Both the position numbers and the translations under genes were made by a program. Shown here in pieces: positions 1-8,492 of a stretch of DNA of 37,419 nucleotides. How positions within the stretch are numbered: position 1 is the stretch's first letter; every line of letters begins with the position of its first letter. Under the pieces are notes generated by a model. It was given only the letters and a program-made list of their open reading frames with translations, was not told where the DNA came from and ran no database searches. The stretch is from positions 41,473 through 78,891 of the forward strand of contig NZ_MTKN01000028.1 in assembly GCF_001975825.1 (NCBI RefSeq), given 5' to 3'. The stretch is from [Flexibacter] sp. ATCC 35208. Lineage in GTDB: Bacteria > Bacteroidota > Bacteroidia > Chitinophagales > Chitinophagaceae.

Positions 1-167
1 CTCAAACCACTCCCCAAAACCATCCCCACACCCCCTCCCAAAAAATCCCCAAATATTTATCAAGTATTATAAAATATCTCAACCCCTCCTTCGTCTATCA
101 ATTTGGTGTAATTTAGCCGCTGCCACTGGCGCACCGTTATGGCAACTTATTACTATTACAATCACTT

Positions 168-1925
168 ATGAGGAAAAAAACAAGCCCACCTGCTTCCAAA
201 GCACCGGCCCTTCCTGGTATCACCTCCATCCTGACGCCCTATAAAGGTATGGTCACCCTCCTGATCTTACTTGCCCTGCTCAGCAATGGCCTGAACCTGG
301 TCCTGCCATGGCTCATCTCCAGAGGTATCGACGCCTACACAAACGGCCACCTGGACATGTCCGGACTGGTCACCGAATTTGTGCTCGCTGCCGCCTTCAT
401 TTTTATTTTCACCTACCTCCAGAGCATTATCCAAACCTACACCTCTGAGAAAGTAGCCAGCGAACAGCGCACCAAACTGGCCGATAAAATATCCCGCCAG
501 CAGTACGCCGCCATCCAGGCCGCCAACCCCTCCAAGCTATTGACCAACCTCACCTCCGATATTGACACAGTAAAACTGTTCGTGTCGCAAGGAATTGTGT
601 CCGTATCTTCTTCCCTTTTTATCATCATCGGCGCCAGCACCCTGCTACTCGTCATGAACTGGAAACTGGGCCTCTGCGTCATCACCATCATCCCTGTCAT
701 CGGCCTCGCCTTTTACATGGTATTAAACAAGGTGCGCGCTATCTTCAAAAAAAGCAGGGAAGTCATCGACCGCCTCAATAAAATTATCAACGAAAGCGTG
801 ATGGGCGCTGCCCTCATCCGCGTTCTCAATGCTCAGCAACAGGAATACGACCGCTTTATTTCTCCAAACGGCGAATCCAAAACGCTCGGCATGTCCGTAG
901 TCCGCCTCTTCGCCGGTCTGGTACCTGTCATCTCCTTTATGGCAAATATGTCCCTGCTGGCGATCCTCTTGCTGGGTGGCCACTATGTGATCAATAATAC
1001 CATGTCACTGGGTGAATTAGCGGCGTATAACAGCTATGTGTCCATCCTCATCTTCCCAATTGTAGTGATCGGCTTTATGAGTGGCCTGATCGCCCAATCA
1101 GCCACATCCTATGCCCGTATTGCCGAAGTGCTCTACGCTCCGGATACTGTCGATACCGGCACTATACAGCGTACCATTGATGGCGATATCGCGATGGAAA
1201 ATGTAAACCTCACACTGGCAGGCAAACCCGTTTTAAAAGATATCTCTTTCAATGTGAAAGCAGGTACGCGCACCGCCATCATTGGCCCGACTGCCGCCGG
1301 AAAAACACAACTGCTCAATGTACTCGTAGGCCTGCTGAACCCCGATGGCGGAAAGGTGACCTACGATGGCACTGACCTGAAAGATTACGATAAAGAACGA
1401 CTATTACAACAAATAGGTCTCGTATTCCAGGATAGTATCCTGTTCAATATGAGTTTAAAAGAAAACATCGCTTTCAATGAAACTGTCAGCGATGCCCTGA
1501 TGGAAAAAGCCATTTCCACCGCTGAACTCAAAGACTTTATAACTACCCTCCCCGAAGGCATGGAAACCATCGTTTCTGAACGCGGTACCAGCCTTTCCGG
1601 TGGCCAGAAACAACGACTGATGCTGGCAAGAGCCCTCGCCATCAATCCTACGATCTTGTTGCTGGACGATTTCACCGCCAGGGTAGACCCAAATACGGAA
1701 CAGCGCATTCTGCAAAATGTGCAACAAAATTATCCTGACCTGACCCTGATCTCCGTGACACAAAAGATCGCCTCCGCTGTGCACTTTGATCAGATCATCC
1801 TGCTGATGGAAGGAGAGGTCATTGCAATCGGTACTCACAATGAACTGATGCAATCCTGTCCTGAATATGTGCAGATCTATAACTCTCAACGCAGCACCAG
1901 CAACTATGAGCTACAACCTGAATAA
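168..1925 (+). CDS. ABC exporter half-transporter, degenerate-site subunit
   Basis: A 585-residue type IV ABC exporter subunit: an N-terminal six-helix membrane domain (about residues 25-310) followed by an ATPase domain. Walker A is GPTAAGKT (373-380) and the signature LSGGQ (476-480) is canonical. Walker B ends in D500-D501, so the usual catalytic glutamate is aspartate, and the H-loop histidine is Q532. These are marks of the degenerate-site subunit of heterodimeric exporters such as TM287/288 or BmrCD. The next gene overlaps by 20 bp and supplies the complementary subunit. The start at 168 gives a normal short cytoplasmic N-terminus rich in Lys and Pro. The substrate cannot be read from sequence; multidrug or lipid export is usual for the family. 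Confidence 0.93.
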   Translation: MRKKTSPPASKAPALPGITSILTPYKGMVTLLILLALLSNGLNLVLPWLISRGIDAYTNGHLDMSGLVTEFVLAAAFIFIFTYLQSIIQTYTSEKVASEQRTKLADKISRQQYAAIQAANPSKLLTNLTSDIDTVKLFVSQGIVSVSSSLFIIIGASTLLLVMNWKLGLCVITIIPVIGLAFYMVLNKVRAIFKKSREVIDRLNKIINESVMGAALIRVLNAQQQEYDRFISPNGESKTLGMSVVRLFAGLVPVISFMANMSLLAILLLGGHYVINNTMSLGELAAYNSYVSILIFPIVVIGFMSGLIAQSATSYARIAEVLYAPDTVDTGTIQRTIDGDIAMENVNLTLAGKPVLKDISFNVKAGTRTAIIGPTAAGKTQLLNVLVGLLNPDGGKVTYDGTDLKDYDKERLLQQIGLVFQDSILFNMSLKENIAFNETVSDALMEKAISTAELKDFITTLPEGMETIVSERGTSLSGGQKQRLMLARALAINPTILLLDDFTARVDPNTEQRILQNVQQNYPDLTLISVTQKIASAVHFDQIILLMEGEVIAIGTHNELMQSCPEYVQIYNSQRSTSNYELQPE

Positions 1926-3663
1926 ACTGGCTGCCGGTCAGGAAACGAAGACCGGTAAAGCGCTCAAGAACTTCTTACCTTATCTGCGGCCAGACCGGAA
2001 TACACTGTTCGGGGCACTCGTTGCCATCCTGATCAGTACTTCCATGAACCTATCCATCCCTATCCTGATAGGGCATACGATCGATGTTTATGTCACACAT
2101 AAAGAATTCAACGGAGTACTGTTATTTTCCGGGATCCTCTTCGGTATATTCCTCATTTCCCTCACTGCCAGCTACTTTCAGACGAGCCTGATGGGAAAAG
2201 TAGGTCAGAATATCCTGTACCGTCTACGTAATGATGTGTTCAGCCGCCTGCAGGCATTGCCGATTGCATTTTTCAATCAGAACAAAGCCGGCGATCTCAT
2301 CTCCCGTATCAATAATGATACTGACAAACTGAACCAGTTCTTTGCACAATCCCTGGTACAATTTGTCAGTGGTTTAGCTTCTATGATCGGGGCCTCTATC
2401 TTCCTGCTCAGTATCCATTTTACCCTGGGTATCGCTGCCATTGCACCTGCTATTTTATTGCTGATCATAACAAAGATCACTGGCCCAATCGTTAAAAAGA
2501 AGAACGCGGAAAACATGAAGAGCACCGGTGGCATGAGCGCTGAAATCCAGGAAAGCCTGAACAATTTCAAAGTGATCATCGCCTTTAATCGCAGGGATTA
2601 TTTCCGCAAACGTTTTGATATTGCGAACAAAGAACAATACAAAACCGCGGTGACAGCAGGTCTGGTCAATAACTTCTTCATGCCTTTATTCAGCCTTTGC
2701 GCCAACCTCGCCCAACTGGCCGTATTGGCATATGGTATTTACCTGATCGCTCATCATGAGTTTACTATTGGTTTGCTCATCAGTTACCTGTCCTACTGTA
2801 CTTACTTCTACAACCCCATGCGCCAGTTCGCCATTCTGTATACAAACTTCCAGGTGGCAATGGCAGGCTGGGACAGGATTTCACACATCCTGAACATGGA
2901 GTCTGATCTGCATGTTATTCCAGCTGCAAATACGGATGGCAACGCCCCCTTGCTCGCATTCAAAGATGTGAACTTTCATTATCCTGATGGTAAAGACATT
3001 CTCCATCATATCAGTTTCGAAATGGAACGCGGCAAAACATATGCTTTGGTAGGCCCTACTGGTGGTGGTAAAACGACCACCGCATCTTTGATTGCAAGGT
3101 TGTTTGATCCCACAGGAGGAGAGGTGCTACTGGATGGCAAAGATATCCGCAGCTTTACGGATGAAGAACGTACGCAGAAGATTGGCTTTATCCTGCAGGA
3201 ACCGTTTTTATTCACCGGCAATATTTATGAGAATATCATTTATGGTAATAAAAAGTACGGGAATTATAGCCTTGACCAGTTGCAGGAAGTGATCCGTACT
3301 ACGGGTTTAGATACCTTACTCACACGCTTTGATGGCGGATTAGAAACGCCTGTGCTGAGTAGTGGTGATAGTCTGAGCCTGGGGCAGAAACAGCTGATCG
3401 CCTTTATGCGTGCGGTACTCAGAGAACCTGAATTATTAGTATTGGACGAAGCAACTGCCAATATCGATACAGTCACTGAACAATTGCTGGAAGAGATCTT
3501 ACAGAAATTACCTTCACATACTACGCGTGTGATCATCGCGCATAGATTGAATACGATTGAAAATGCAGACGAGATCTTCTTTATCAACGCAGGAGAGATC
3601 GTGAGAGCGGGGTCATTCAGTGATGCTATGAACATGCTGCTACATTATGAAAGAAAGAGCTAA
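1906..3663 (+). CDS. ABC exporter half-transporter, catalytic-site subunit
   Basis: Partner of the preceding gene and also 585 residues from the start at 1906. An upstream ATG at 1867 would add 13 residues and lengthen the overlap; I prefer 1906 because SYNLNKLAAG is a normal N-terminus and overlap is then only 20 bp. There is a six-helix membrane domain followed by an ATPase. Walker A is GPTGGGKT (383-390), Walker B has the catalytic E515 and the H-loop has H546, all intact. The signature reads LSLGQ (490-494) instead of LSGGQ. The consensus ATP site would therefore pair this subunit's Walker motifs with the first subunit's good signature, and the degenerate site the reverse. Overlap and complementarity argue for an obligate heterodimer. 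Confidence 0.93.
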   Translation: MSYNLNKLAAGQETKTGKALKNFLPYLRPDRNTLFGALVAILISTSMNLSIPILIGHTIDVYVTHKEFNGVLLFSGILFGIFLISLTASYFQTSLMGKVGQNILYRLRNDVFSRLQALPIAFFNQNKAGDLISRINNDTDKLNQFFAQSLVQFVSGLASMIGASIFLLSIHFTLGIAAIAPAILLLIITKITGPIVKKKNAENMKSTGGMSAEIQESLNNFKVIIAFNRRDYFRKRFDIANKEQYKTAVTAGLVNNFFMPLFSLCANLAQLAVLAYGIYLIAHHEFTIGLLISYLSYCTYFYNPMRQFAILYTNFQVAMAGWDRISHILNMESDLHVIPAANTDGNAPLLAFKDVNFHYPDGKDILHHISFEMERGKTYALVGPTGGGKTTTASLIARLFDPTGGEVLLDGKDIRSFTDEERTQKIGFILQEPFLFTGNIYENIIYGNKKYGNYSLDQLQEVIRTTGLDTLLTRFDGGLETPVLSSGDSLSLGQKQLIAFMRAVLREPELLVLDEATANIDTVTEQLLEEILQKLPSHTTRVIIAHRLNTIENADEIFFINAGEIVRAGSFSDAMNMLLHYERKS

Positions 3664-3675
3664 AAGCCAGCAGGG

Positions 3676-3696
3676 CTGGGAGGATCAGCCTCCCAG
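3676..3696. terminator. hairpin between convergent genes
   Basis: CTGGGAGG and CCTCCCAG form an 8-bp stem with a 5-base loop. It overlaps the last codons of the minus-strand DUF1634 gene and lies 13 bp after the ABC stop. It has no T-tract, so a terminator role is likely from position rather than proven. Confidence 0.4.
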
Positions 3697-4086
3697 TCCG
3701 CTGAATATACTGAATATAATAATGCTCAGAACCAACAAGGTGATCATCACATAAAGTTTATCTTTTTCCATCGCAAATGCGATGACAGAAAATGCAATAC
3801 GGGTGATCGGTGTCGCTAACAATACCACAACGCCCAACTGTATAATCGCCATTCCATCGCCGCGTGCTACCCCATGAAAAATACCCGGTAAATGTCTTAC
3901 ATACTCAGGCGCCCCTTTGAATACATGATACTCCGGCATACCGCCACCATGGCTGGATAAATAGATAATACCACCAATGAATGCAATAATGCTGGATGTG
4001 ATCACTCCCCAACGTAATTGTTTTCCGATAAACATCTCAACATCTCTTTCCTGCCAGAATTCTTTTGAAAATAACTGTTTCATCAT
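3685..4086 (-). CDS. DUF1634 family membrane protein
   Basis: A 133-residue inner-membrane protein with three hydrophobic segments (about residues 27-48, 80-102 and 110-130). DUF1634 proteins are regularly encoded next to TauE/SafE permeases, and here the gene starts 1 bp after the TauE/SafE stop, so the two are translated from one message and probably work together. A second Met lies one codon downstream of the chosen start. The role of DUF1634 is not established; an accessory subunit of the permease is the simplest reading. Confidence 0.85.
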   Translation of the reverse strand: MMKQLFSKEFWQERDVEMFIGKQLRWGVITSSIIAFIGGIIYLSSHGGGMPEYHVFKGAPEYVRHLPGIFHGVARGDGMAIIQLGVVVLLATPITRIAFSVIAFAMEKDKLYVMITLLVLSIIIFSIFSGLGG

Positions 4087-4087
4087 C

Positions 4088-4924
4088 TTACAATTTACCT
4101 GTTAAACCATTATAGATCATCTGTATGGCGAGTGCGCTGATCACTATGCTAAAGAGCAATCTCAGTTTCTTTACGTCCATTTTCATCAGCAATTTAGAGC
4201 CACCAAATGCACCTGCCAATACCCCCAATACAACCGGCATGGCAATTCCCGGATCGATATACCCTCTTTGCAAATACACCACGGCACTCGCTGCAGCAGT
4301 GACCCCGATCATGAAGTTGCTGGTAGTGGTAGATACTTTAAACGGAATACGCATCACATTGTCCATCGCTAATACTTTCAAAGCACCGGAACCGATACCC
4401 AACAGCCCTGATACAATACCTGCAAGGGTCATGAGCGCATAACCTCCTCCTACACCACGTACCTTGTAAGGCACCATTTCACCATTCACAGGGTAGGAGT
4501 TGTTTAGTTTGAGAATGCGTGCCAGTTTACTATTGCTGGTATTATCACCCTGTTCATTCTTTTTACGGATGGTCATCGCTGCACTGAAAAGCAGTACTAC
4601 ACCAAAGAGGATCGCTACCAAGGAAGTCGGTGTGTAGATGGCTAATAACGCCCCGATTATAGCACCGGTTGTCGTGGCAATTTCGAGGAACATACCGATG
4701 CGTACGTTCGTGATACCTTCCTTGATATAAGCCGCCGCCGCACCCGATGAGTTAGCGATAGAGGCTACAAGTGATGCACCGATTGCATAGCGGATGTCTA
4801 CATGAAATACAATCGTTAGTAATGGAATGAGGACAACACCTCCTCCAAGGCCGGTAAGAGAACCTAGCATGCCAGCCATAAATGCGCCGACCAGCAGAAT
4901 AAGTGAAAATAATAGTATTGACAT
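4088..4924 (-). CDS. TauE/SafE family anion permease
   Basis: A 278-residue polytopic membrane protein with two related halves, each opening with a Gly-rich helix: GSLTGLGGGVVLIPLL near residue 20 and GIVSGLLGIGSGALKVLA near residue 168. This is the signature arrangement of the TauE/SafE (sulfite exporter/TSUP) family, which moves sulfite, sulfoacetate, taurine breakdown products or other small organic anions. It is the middle gene of the operon FadR-type regulator (10 bp upstream), permease, DUF1634. The regulator's FCD domain suggests induction by a small carboxylate, but the substrate is not determined by the sequence. Confidence 0.88.
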   Translation of the reverse strand: MSILLFSLILLVGAFMAGMLGSLTGLGGGVVLIPLLTIVFHVDIRYAIGASLVASIANSSGAAAAYIKEGITNVRIGMFLEIATTTGAIIGALLAIYTPTSLVAILFGVVLLFSAAMTIRKKNEQGDNTSNSKLARILKLNNSYPVNGEMVPYKVRGVGGGYALMTLAGIVSGLLGIGSGALKVLAMDNVMRIPFKVSTTTSNFMIGVTAAASAVVYLQRGYIDPGIAMPVVLGVLAGAFGGSKLLMKMDVKKLRLLFSIVISALAIQMIYNGLTGKL

Positions 4925-4934
4925 GACAATAAGT

Positions 4935-5588
4935 TTAGAAGTTCGTTTCCAGGATTTGGGTCACAACCCTTGTCGCGGCAGCGGTATCCTGATTTTTGAT
5001 AGCATTCAGCAGGTCTGCATGTAGCTGGTGCGTCTGTTGGAACTGTTGCACATGCGGTTTCTCCCGCTGTGAAAACGATTCCCGGATTACCCCTGTAAAT
5101 GTCTGGTATAGGTCAGCAAGCACACTGTTGTGAGAGGCATGGGCGATCGATTTATGAAATCGGATATCGGCGTCAGCAGCGGCTTCGTAATTTTCTGATT
5201 GAATGGCCTGCCACCTGTCGTCCAGGGCGGCAGTAATATAGCTGATGTCCTGATCATCCCTGAATTGGGTAGCCAGTCTTGCAATCTCTATTTCCAGTAG
5301 CGACCTCACCTGGGTTACTTCCATCCTGGCAGCGCGCCGAAGACGCTTATCCAGGGGTTCATTATTCTCCGTACTGCATACAAAGGTGCCAGCCCCTTGT
5401 TGTACCCTTAAGATCCCCGCGTTGGAAAGTGTTTTGATCGCTTCCCTGATGGTGGACCTGCCTACGTTGAATAGCTCCATGAGTACGGGCTCCGGGGGAA
5501 TTAACTCACCGGGTTTATATTTCCCCAGCGAGATGTCCTGTTGCAATTGGTAGATAACCTTATCTGCCAGTTTGATTGTATTTGCCAT
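4935..5588 (-). CDS. FadR subfamily GntR transcriptional regulator
   Basis: From ATG 5588 the protein has 217 residues. Residues 1-70 form a GntR winged helix-turn-helix (FNVGRSTIREAIKTLSNAGI is the recognition region), and about 85-215 an FCD effector domain with D-x3-H (DADIRFHKSI) and later His residues (HQLHADLL) in the metal-binding pattern of that domain. An upstream in-frame ATG at 5615 is rejected because it would put the start inside the operator palindrome at 5594-5612. Two copies of an AAACATC-N-GATGTTT palindrome bracket the promoter, which points to autoregulation and control of the two transport genes behind it. Confidence 0.9.
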   Translation of the reverse strand: MANTIKLADKVIYQLQQDISLGKYKPGELIPPEPVLMELFNVGRSTIREAIKTLSNAGILRVQQGAGTFVCSTENNEPLDKRLRRAARMEVTQVRSLLEIEIARLATQFRDDQDISYITAALDDRWQAIQSENYEAAADADIRFHKSIAHASHNSVLADLYQTFTGVIRESFSQREKPHVQQFQQTHQLHADLLNAIKNQDTAAATRVVTQILETNF

Positions 5589-5593
5589 CTTTC

Positions 5594-5612
5594 TTAAACA
5601 TCTGATGTTTAA
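5594..5612. promoter_or_regulatory. candidate FadR-type operator 1
   Basis: A perfect 19-bp palindrome, TTAAACATCTGATGTTTAA, with 9-bp arms around the T at 5603. It lies just downstream of the -7 element, where transcription should start, 6 bp before the regulator's ATG. A second copy is centred 38 bp upstream. GntR/FadR proteins bind palindromes of this length; the assignment to this regulator is an inference from position. Confidence 0.7.
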
Positions 5613-5620
5613 CAAAGGTA
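5613..5620 (-). promoter_or_regulatory. -7 promoter element TACCTTTG
   Basis: On the minus strand the sequence TACCTTTG matches the Bacteroidota consensus TAnnTTTG exactly. It sits between the two operator palindromes, 24 bp before the regulator start codon. I see no clear TTTG -33 element at the usual spacing; that stretch is occupied by operator 2. Confidence 0.6.
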
Positions 5621-5631
5621 GGATGTTCTAT

Positions 5632-5650
5632 TGAAACATCAGATGTTTAA
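5632..5650. promoter_or_regulatory. candidate FadR-type operator 2
   Basis: TGAAACATCAGATGTTTAA, the same palindrome as operator 1 with one mismatched arm pair, centred on 5641. It covers the expected -33 region of the promoter, so binding would block polymerase. Centre-to-centre distance to operator 1 is 38 bp. Confidence 0.7.
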
Positions 5651-5662
5651 TCCCAAAAGTCA

Positions 5663-5695
5663 TAAAAAAAACTCCCGCCTGGCCAGACGAGAGTT
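5663..5695 (-). terminator. terminator of the desaturase gene
   Basis: On the minus strand a GC-rich hairpin (arms AACTCTCGTCTGG and CCAGGCGGGAGTT, two mismatches) is followed by a run of seven T residues. It lies 22 bp past the desaturase stop codon. The other side is also T-rich, so it may work in both directions. Confidence 0.75.
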
Positions 5696-5717
5696 CTTTT
5701 TATATTATTTTAATCTC

Positions 5718-6647
5718 TTATTTATTGACTTCTACTGAATCATTTGCTGGAAAACTAGGCTCTAATTGCCTGCCTTTTTCCTTTAAAAAATTAGAATTTT
5801 TCACTTTCTCAGGCACCCCTCTGATATCCCAAACAATACCAAACACACCTAAAGTCCTGATGATGTAATAAGTAATATCAATTTCCCACCAATAGAAACC
5901 TTGTTTGGTAGCACTCTGGTAATAGTGGTGGTTGTTATGCCAGCCTTCACCCAGGGTCAACAGTGCCAGGATTACGCTATTCTTTGAGTAATCACCGGTC
6001 TCATATCTTGGCTTACCAACTTTATGCATCAGGGAGTTGATGGTAAATGTAGCGTGGTATACGAGGATTGTACTCAGGAAGAAACCAATCCATAAGGTAG
6101 ACAGACCTGCATGCCAGTCGAACCAACCAGTACCATTTATTTTATTACCCAGGAAGTAACTAACCGTCATCAATACCAGACCTGGTACCCAGTGGTATTT
6201 ATTCAGCCAGAAAAGTTCAGGTTGTTTGAAATCTTTGATCAGGTCAAAACGGGTTGGTTTGTACTCAGGCCCCATAATCCAGCCCATGTGTGCATACCAG
6301 AAACCATAAATATTTGCTGAATGCGGATCTTCTGGCGTATCACTGTGTTTGTGGTGAATTCTGTGATTTGCACCCCACCATAACACGCCTTTCTGAAAAG
6401 TACTCTGTGCACCACCCGCAAGTACAAACTGAAACCAACGGGAAGTTTTAAATGTACGATGTGAAAAATAACGATGGTAACCACCGGTTACAAAGAACAT
6501 CCTGGTTACATAAAGAAATGCACATAAAATCCAATCGAATGCAGTTACATGCGTGAAAAATGCCAGAAGAGGCAATAAATGCATGCCTAAAAAGTCAATT
6601 TGATGCCACCAGGTTGGGCCCTTCCTCAGTTGTTTTTCAGAATTCAT
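5718..6647 (-). CDS. acyl-CoA / fatty-acid desaturase
   Basis: A 309-residue membrane di-iron desaturase of the stearoyl-CoA (delta-9) type. The three histidine boxes are HRYFSH (58-63), HRIHH (95-99) and a C-terminal HNNHH within GEGWHNNHH; hydrophobic segments lie before the first box and between the second and third. It would insert a double bond into saturated acyl chains and so tune membrane fluidity. The start at 6647 is chosen over 6683 because a -7 promoter element sits at 6652-6659, inside the longer version. Transcription should then begin at or within a few bases of the ATG. A strong terminator follows. Confidence 0.9.
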   Translation of the reverse strand: MNSEKQLRKGPTWWHQIDFLGMHLLPLLAFFTHVTAFDWILCAFLYVTRMFFVTGGYHRYFSHRTFKTSRWFQFVLAGGAQSTFQKGVLWWGANHRIHHKHSDTPEDPHSANIYGFWYAHMGWIMGPEYKPTRFDLIKDFKQPELFWLNKYHWVPGLVLMTVSYFLGNKINGTGWFDWHAGLSTLWIGFFLSTILVYHATFTINSLMHKVGKPRYETGDYSKNSVILALLTLGEGWHNNHHYYQSATKQGFYWWEIDITYYIIRTLGVFGIVWDIRGVPEKVKNSNFLKEKGRQLEPSFPANDSVEVNK

Positions 6648-6651
6648 AGTA

Positions 6652-6659
6652 CAAAAGTA
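6652..6659 (-). promoter_or_regulatory. -7 promoter element of the desaturase
   Basis: TACTTTTG on the minus strand is an exact TAnnTTTG match ending 4 bases before the ATG. A TTG lies 21 bases upstream as a weak -33 candidate. The spacing predicts a leaderless or nearly leaderless message. Confidence 0.55.
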
Positions 6660-6710
6660 TTTATTTATCCTGATATATATCAATGACCAAAATCAGTTAT
6701 CGGTCAAATT

Positions 6711-8354
6711 TTACCAACTGCTGCTGGACCCGCCGCCGCCAGATGAGCCACCACCCCAGCTTCCGCTGGATGAAGAGGAAGATGACCCGGAGGAGGAAGA
6801 GGAGGTGCTGGAAGACGATTTTCGTGGTATTACAAACGTCTTTTTTTCAACATAATTACAGTACCTGCATTCAGAAAATTGTATCCCTTCTCCAGTTGAA
6901 TATTCGGTTGCTCTTTTGACGGTTTGCGTACGCGTCTCTTCAAAGGTTTTATTATTACATTTAGGGCAGGTTTTTACCTTGCTGTAAATACTGTCGTACC
7001 CGATAGTTTTGTGAGTATCACAGTGCCTACAATACCATACATCATAAATCACCGATCCAACTTTCTCTTCTGCGGCCTGGATCTGATTCAGGAATGCTTT
7101 TTTCTTATTTCTGTTCAGCAGCGTCATTGGTTGTGTGCAGGCATCGCAGTCATACGGCTCGTAACGCAGTTTTTTCATGCGCTGGTAATGCCAGCGATAA
7201 TAGGCGAGAAAAGGGATCGGGAATACGAAAGCAGTGAATAACAAGTTCTTATGTGCTATATTCAGTGCTTCATAACGGGCATGCCTGTCAGCAAATTCCA
7301 GTTTCTTTTCCCGGGCATTCGTCAGGGTATACCTGTAGGAAAGATAGATAGTCCAGGTCAGATAGCAGAGACCTAAGGTGATCCAGAAACTATAAGGTAT
7401 ATTCACCGCATAAGAGAGTATCAGTATGACGATACCGGGTACCAACAGTACAAAGCTTGTGGCCAGCCAGGTGGTTCTGTAAAGGTCATTTTTGTGTTTT
7501 TCTCCTTTGAGTATACCAAATATGATCAAACTGAAAACCAGGTAAAAGAAATAAAAGAAGATAGTGCCTACACCAGGACGGGAAATACCATTGTCCGGCA
7601 GTAAATAATTCGGGTCTTGCTGCGATTCATCCGCTGCACTGTTTGTGGCAACATTGGCGTCAGTTGCATCAGTTGTCAGAGAAGGTTCGTTTGCTGTAGC
7701 ACTAACCGTATCAGCAACAGCGGCATTCACACCTCTATCTTCAGCTACAACATTTACACCCCCATGTGCAACTACGGCATTCGCATCAGCGGCTTCAATC
7801 GCTGTATCGGCCAGACCATCGCCATTATCCGCTACATTCACCGCGCCCTCCGGATTTGTCAATATCTCCGCTACTGCCTGCAAACCTTTCTCCATCCCCT
7901 CATCATAATTATCCGTCTTAAAATAAGGAAGCATCACGGACTGTTGTATCCGGAAACAGATCACATCCGGCAGATCGCCTTCCAGTCCATACCCGGTTTC
8001 AAAGCGGATCTTATGCTGGTCTTTTACCAGCAGTACCACCAGTCCATTATTCGTTTCCTTATTTCCGGGTTTCCAGGTAGTAAAGAGAAGATGTGATACG
8101 TCTTCCACCGCCTGATTGCCAATACTTTCCAGCAACACCACCGCCACCTGTGCCTTGCCTGCCTGATCCAGTTTGCCAAGCAGGTCGTTCAGCGCCGCTG
8201 TGGTATTGTCTGAAATGATGTGATCCGGATTGCTCACATACCCTCCCTTCTTCATAGGATCAGGGATCTCCTCCGCATAATTGTGCTTCTTAGAAGTACA
8301 CTGCACCAGTAACAGGAGCATTAAAATAAAAAGCTGACATTTTCTATTTCTCAT
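6711..8354 (-). CDS. TPM-domain lipoprotein with zinc ribbons and Ser/Gly-rich tail
   Basis: A 547-residue envelope protein. Residues 1-18 are a lipoprotein-like signal ending in LLLVQC (C19; the lipobox is not ideal). About 40-165 is a TPM (DUF477/YgcG-like) domain, with the typical GYGLEGDLPD followed by a Gln- and Asp-containing helix. About 170-245 is an unusual Ala/Asp/Asn/Val-rich linker. Three hydrophobic segments follow around 260-370. Residues about 410-520 carry four CxxC pairs (CDAC, CRHC, CPKC, CRYC), suggesting two zinc ribbons. The tail is a long Ser then Gly/Ser run ending in Trp, as in other TPM proteins. TPM proteins are linked to membrane-protein quality control and photosystem repair; the role here is unknown. 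Confidence 0.82.
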   Translation of the reverse strand: MRNRKCQLFILMLLLLVQCTSKKHNYAEEIPDPMKKGGYVSNPDHIISDNTTAALNDLLGKLDQAGKAQVAVVLLESIGNQAVEDVSHLLFTTWKPGNKETNNGLVVLLVKDQHKIRFETGYGLEGDLPDVICFRIQQSVMLPYFKTDNYDEGMEKGLQAVAEILTNPEGAVNVADNGDGLADTAIEAADANAVVAHGGVNVVAEDRGVNAAVADTVSATANEPSLTTDATDANVATNSAADESQQDPNYLLPDNGISRPGVGTIFFYFFYLVFSLIIFGILKGEKHKNDLYRTTWLATSFVLLVPGIVILILSYAVNIPYSFWITLGLCYLTWTIYLSYRYTLTNAREKKLEFADRHARYEALNIAHKNLLFTAFVFPIPFLAYYRWHYQRMKKLRYEPYDCDACTQPMTLLNRNKKKAFLNQIQAAEEKVGSVIYDVWYCRHCDTHKTIGYDSIYSKVKTCPKCNNKTFEETRTQTVKRATEYSTGEGIQFSECRYCNYVEKKTFVIPRKSSSSTSSSSSGSSSSSSSGSWGGGSSGGGGSSSSW

Positions 8355-8492
8355 GATAGTCCCAAAAATATTAAAAAAATGAAGTGATCACCCTGCTCTG
8401 CGGCGGTCATCCCACTCGTCCCCCTACAATTGTGTAAAATAATACCCATTTACCAGCCTTTTTATCACTAAAAACCGGTAAAAAAGGGTGGC

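Noticed and set aside
1..167. Gene fragment at the left edge
   Set aside because: C- and A-rich sequence without an open frame or recognisable gene end; probably only the promoter region of the ABC operon.
1867..1905. Upstream start for the second ABC subunit
   Set aside because: It would add 13 residues with no family similarity and a 59-bp overlap; ATG 1906 is better.
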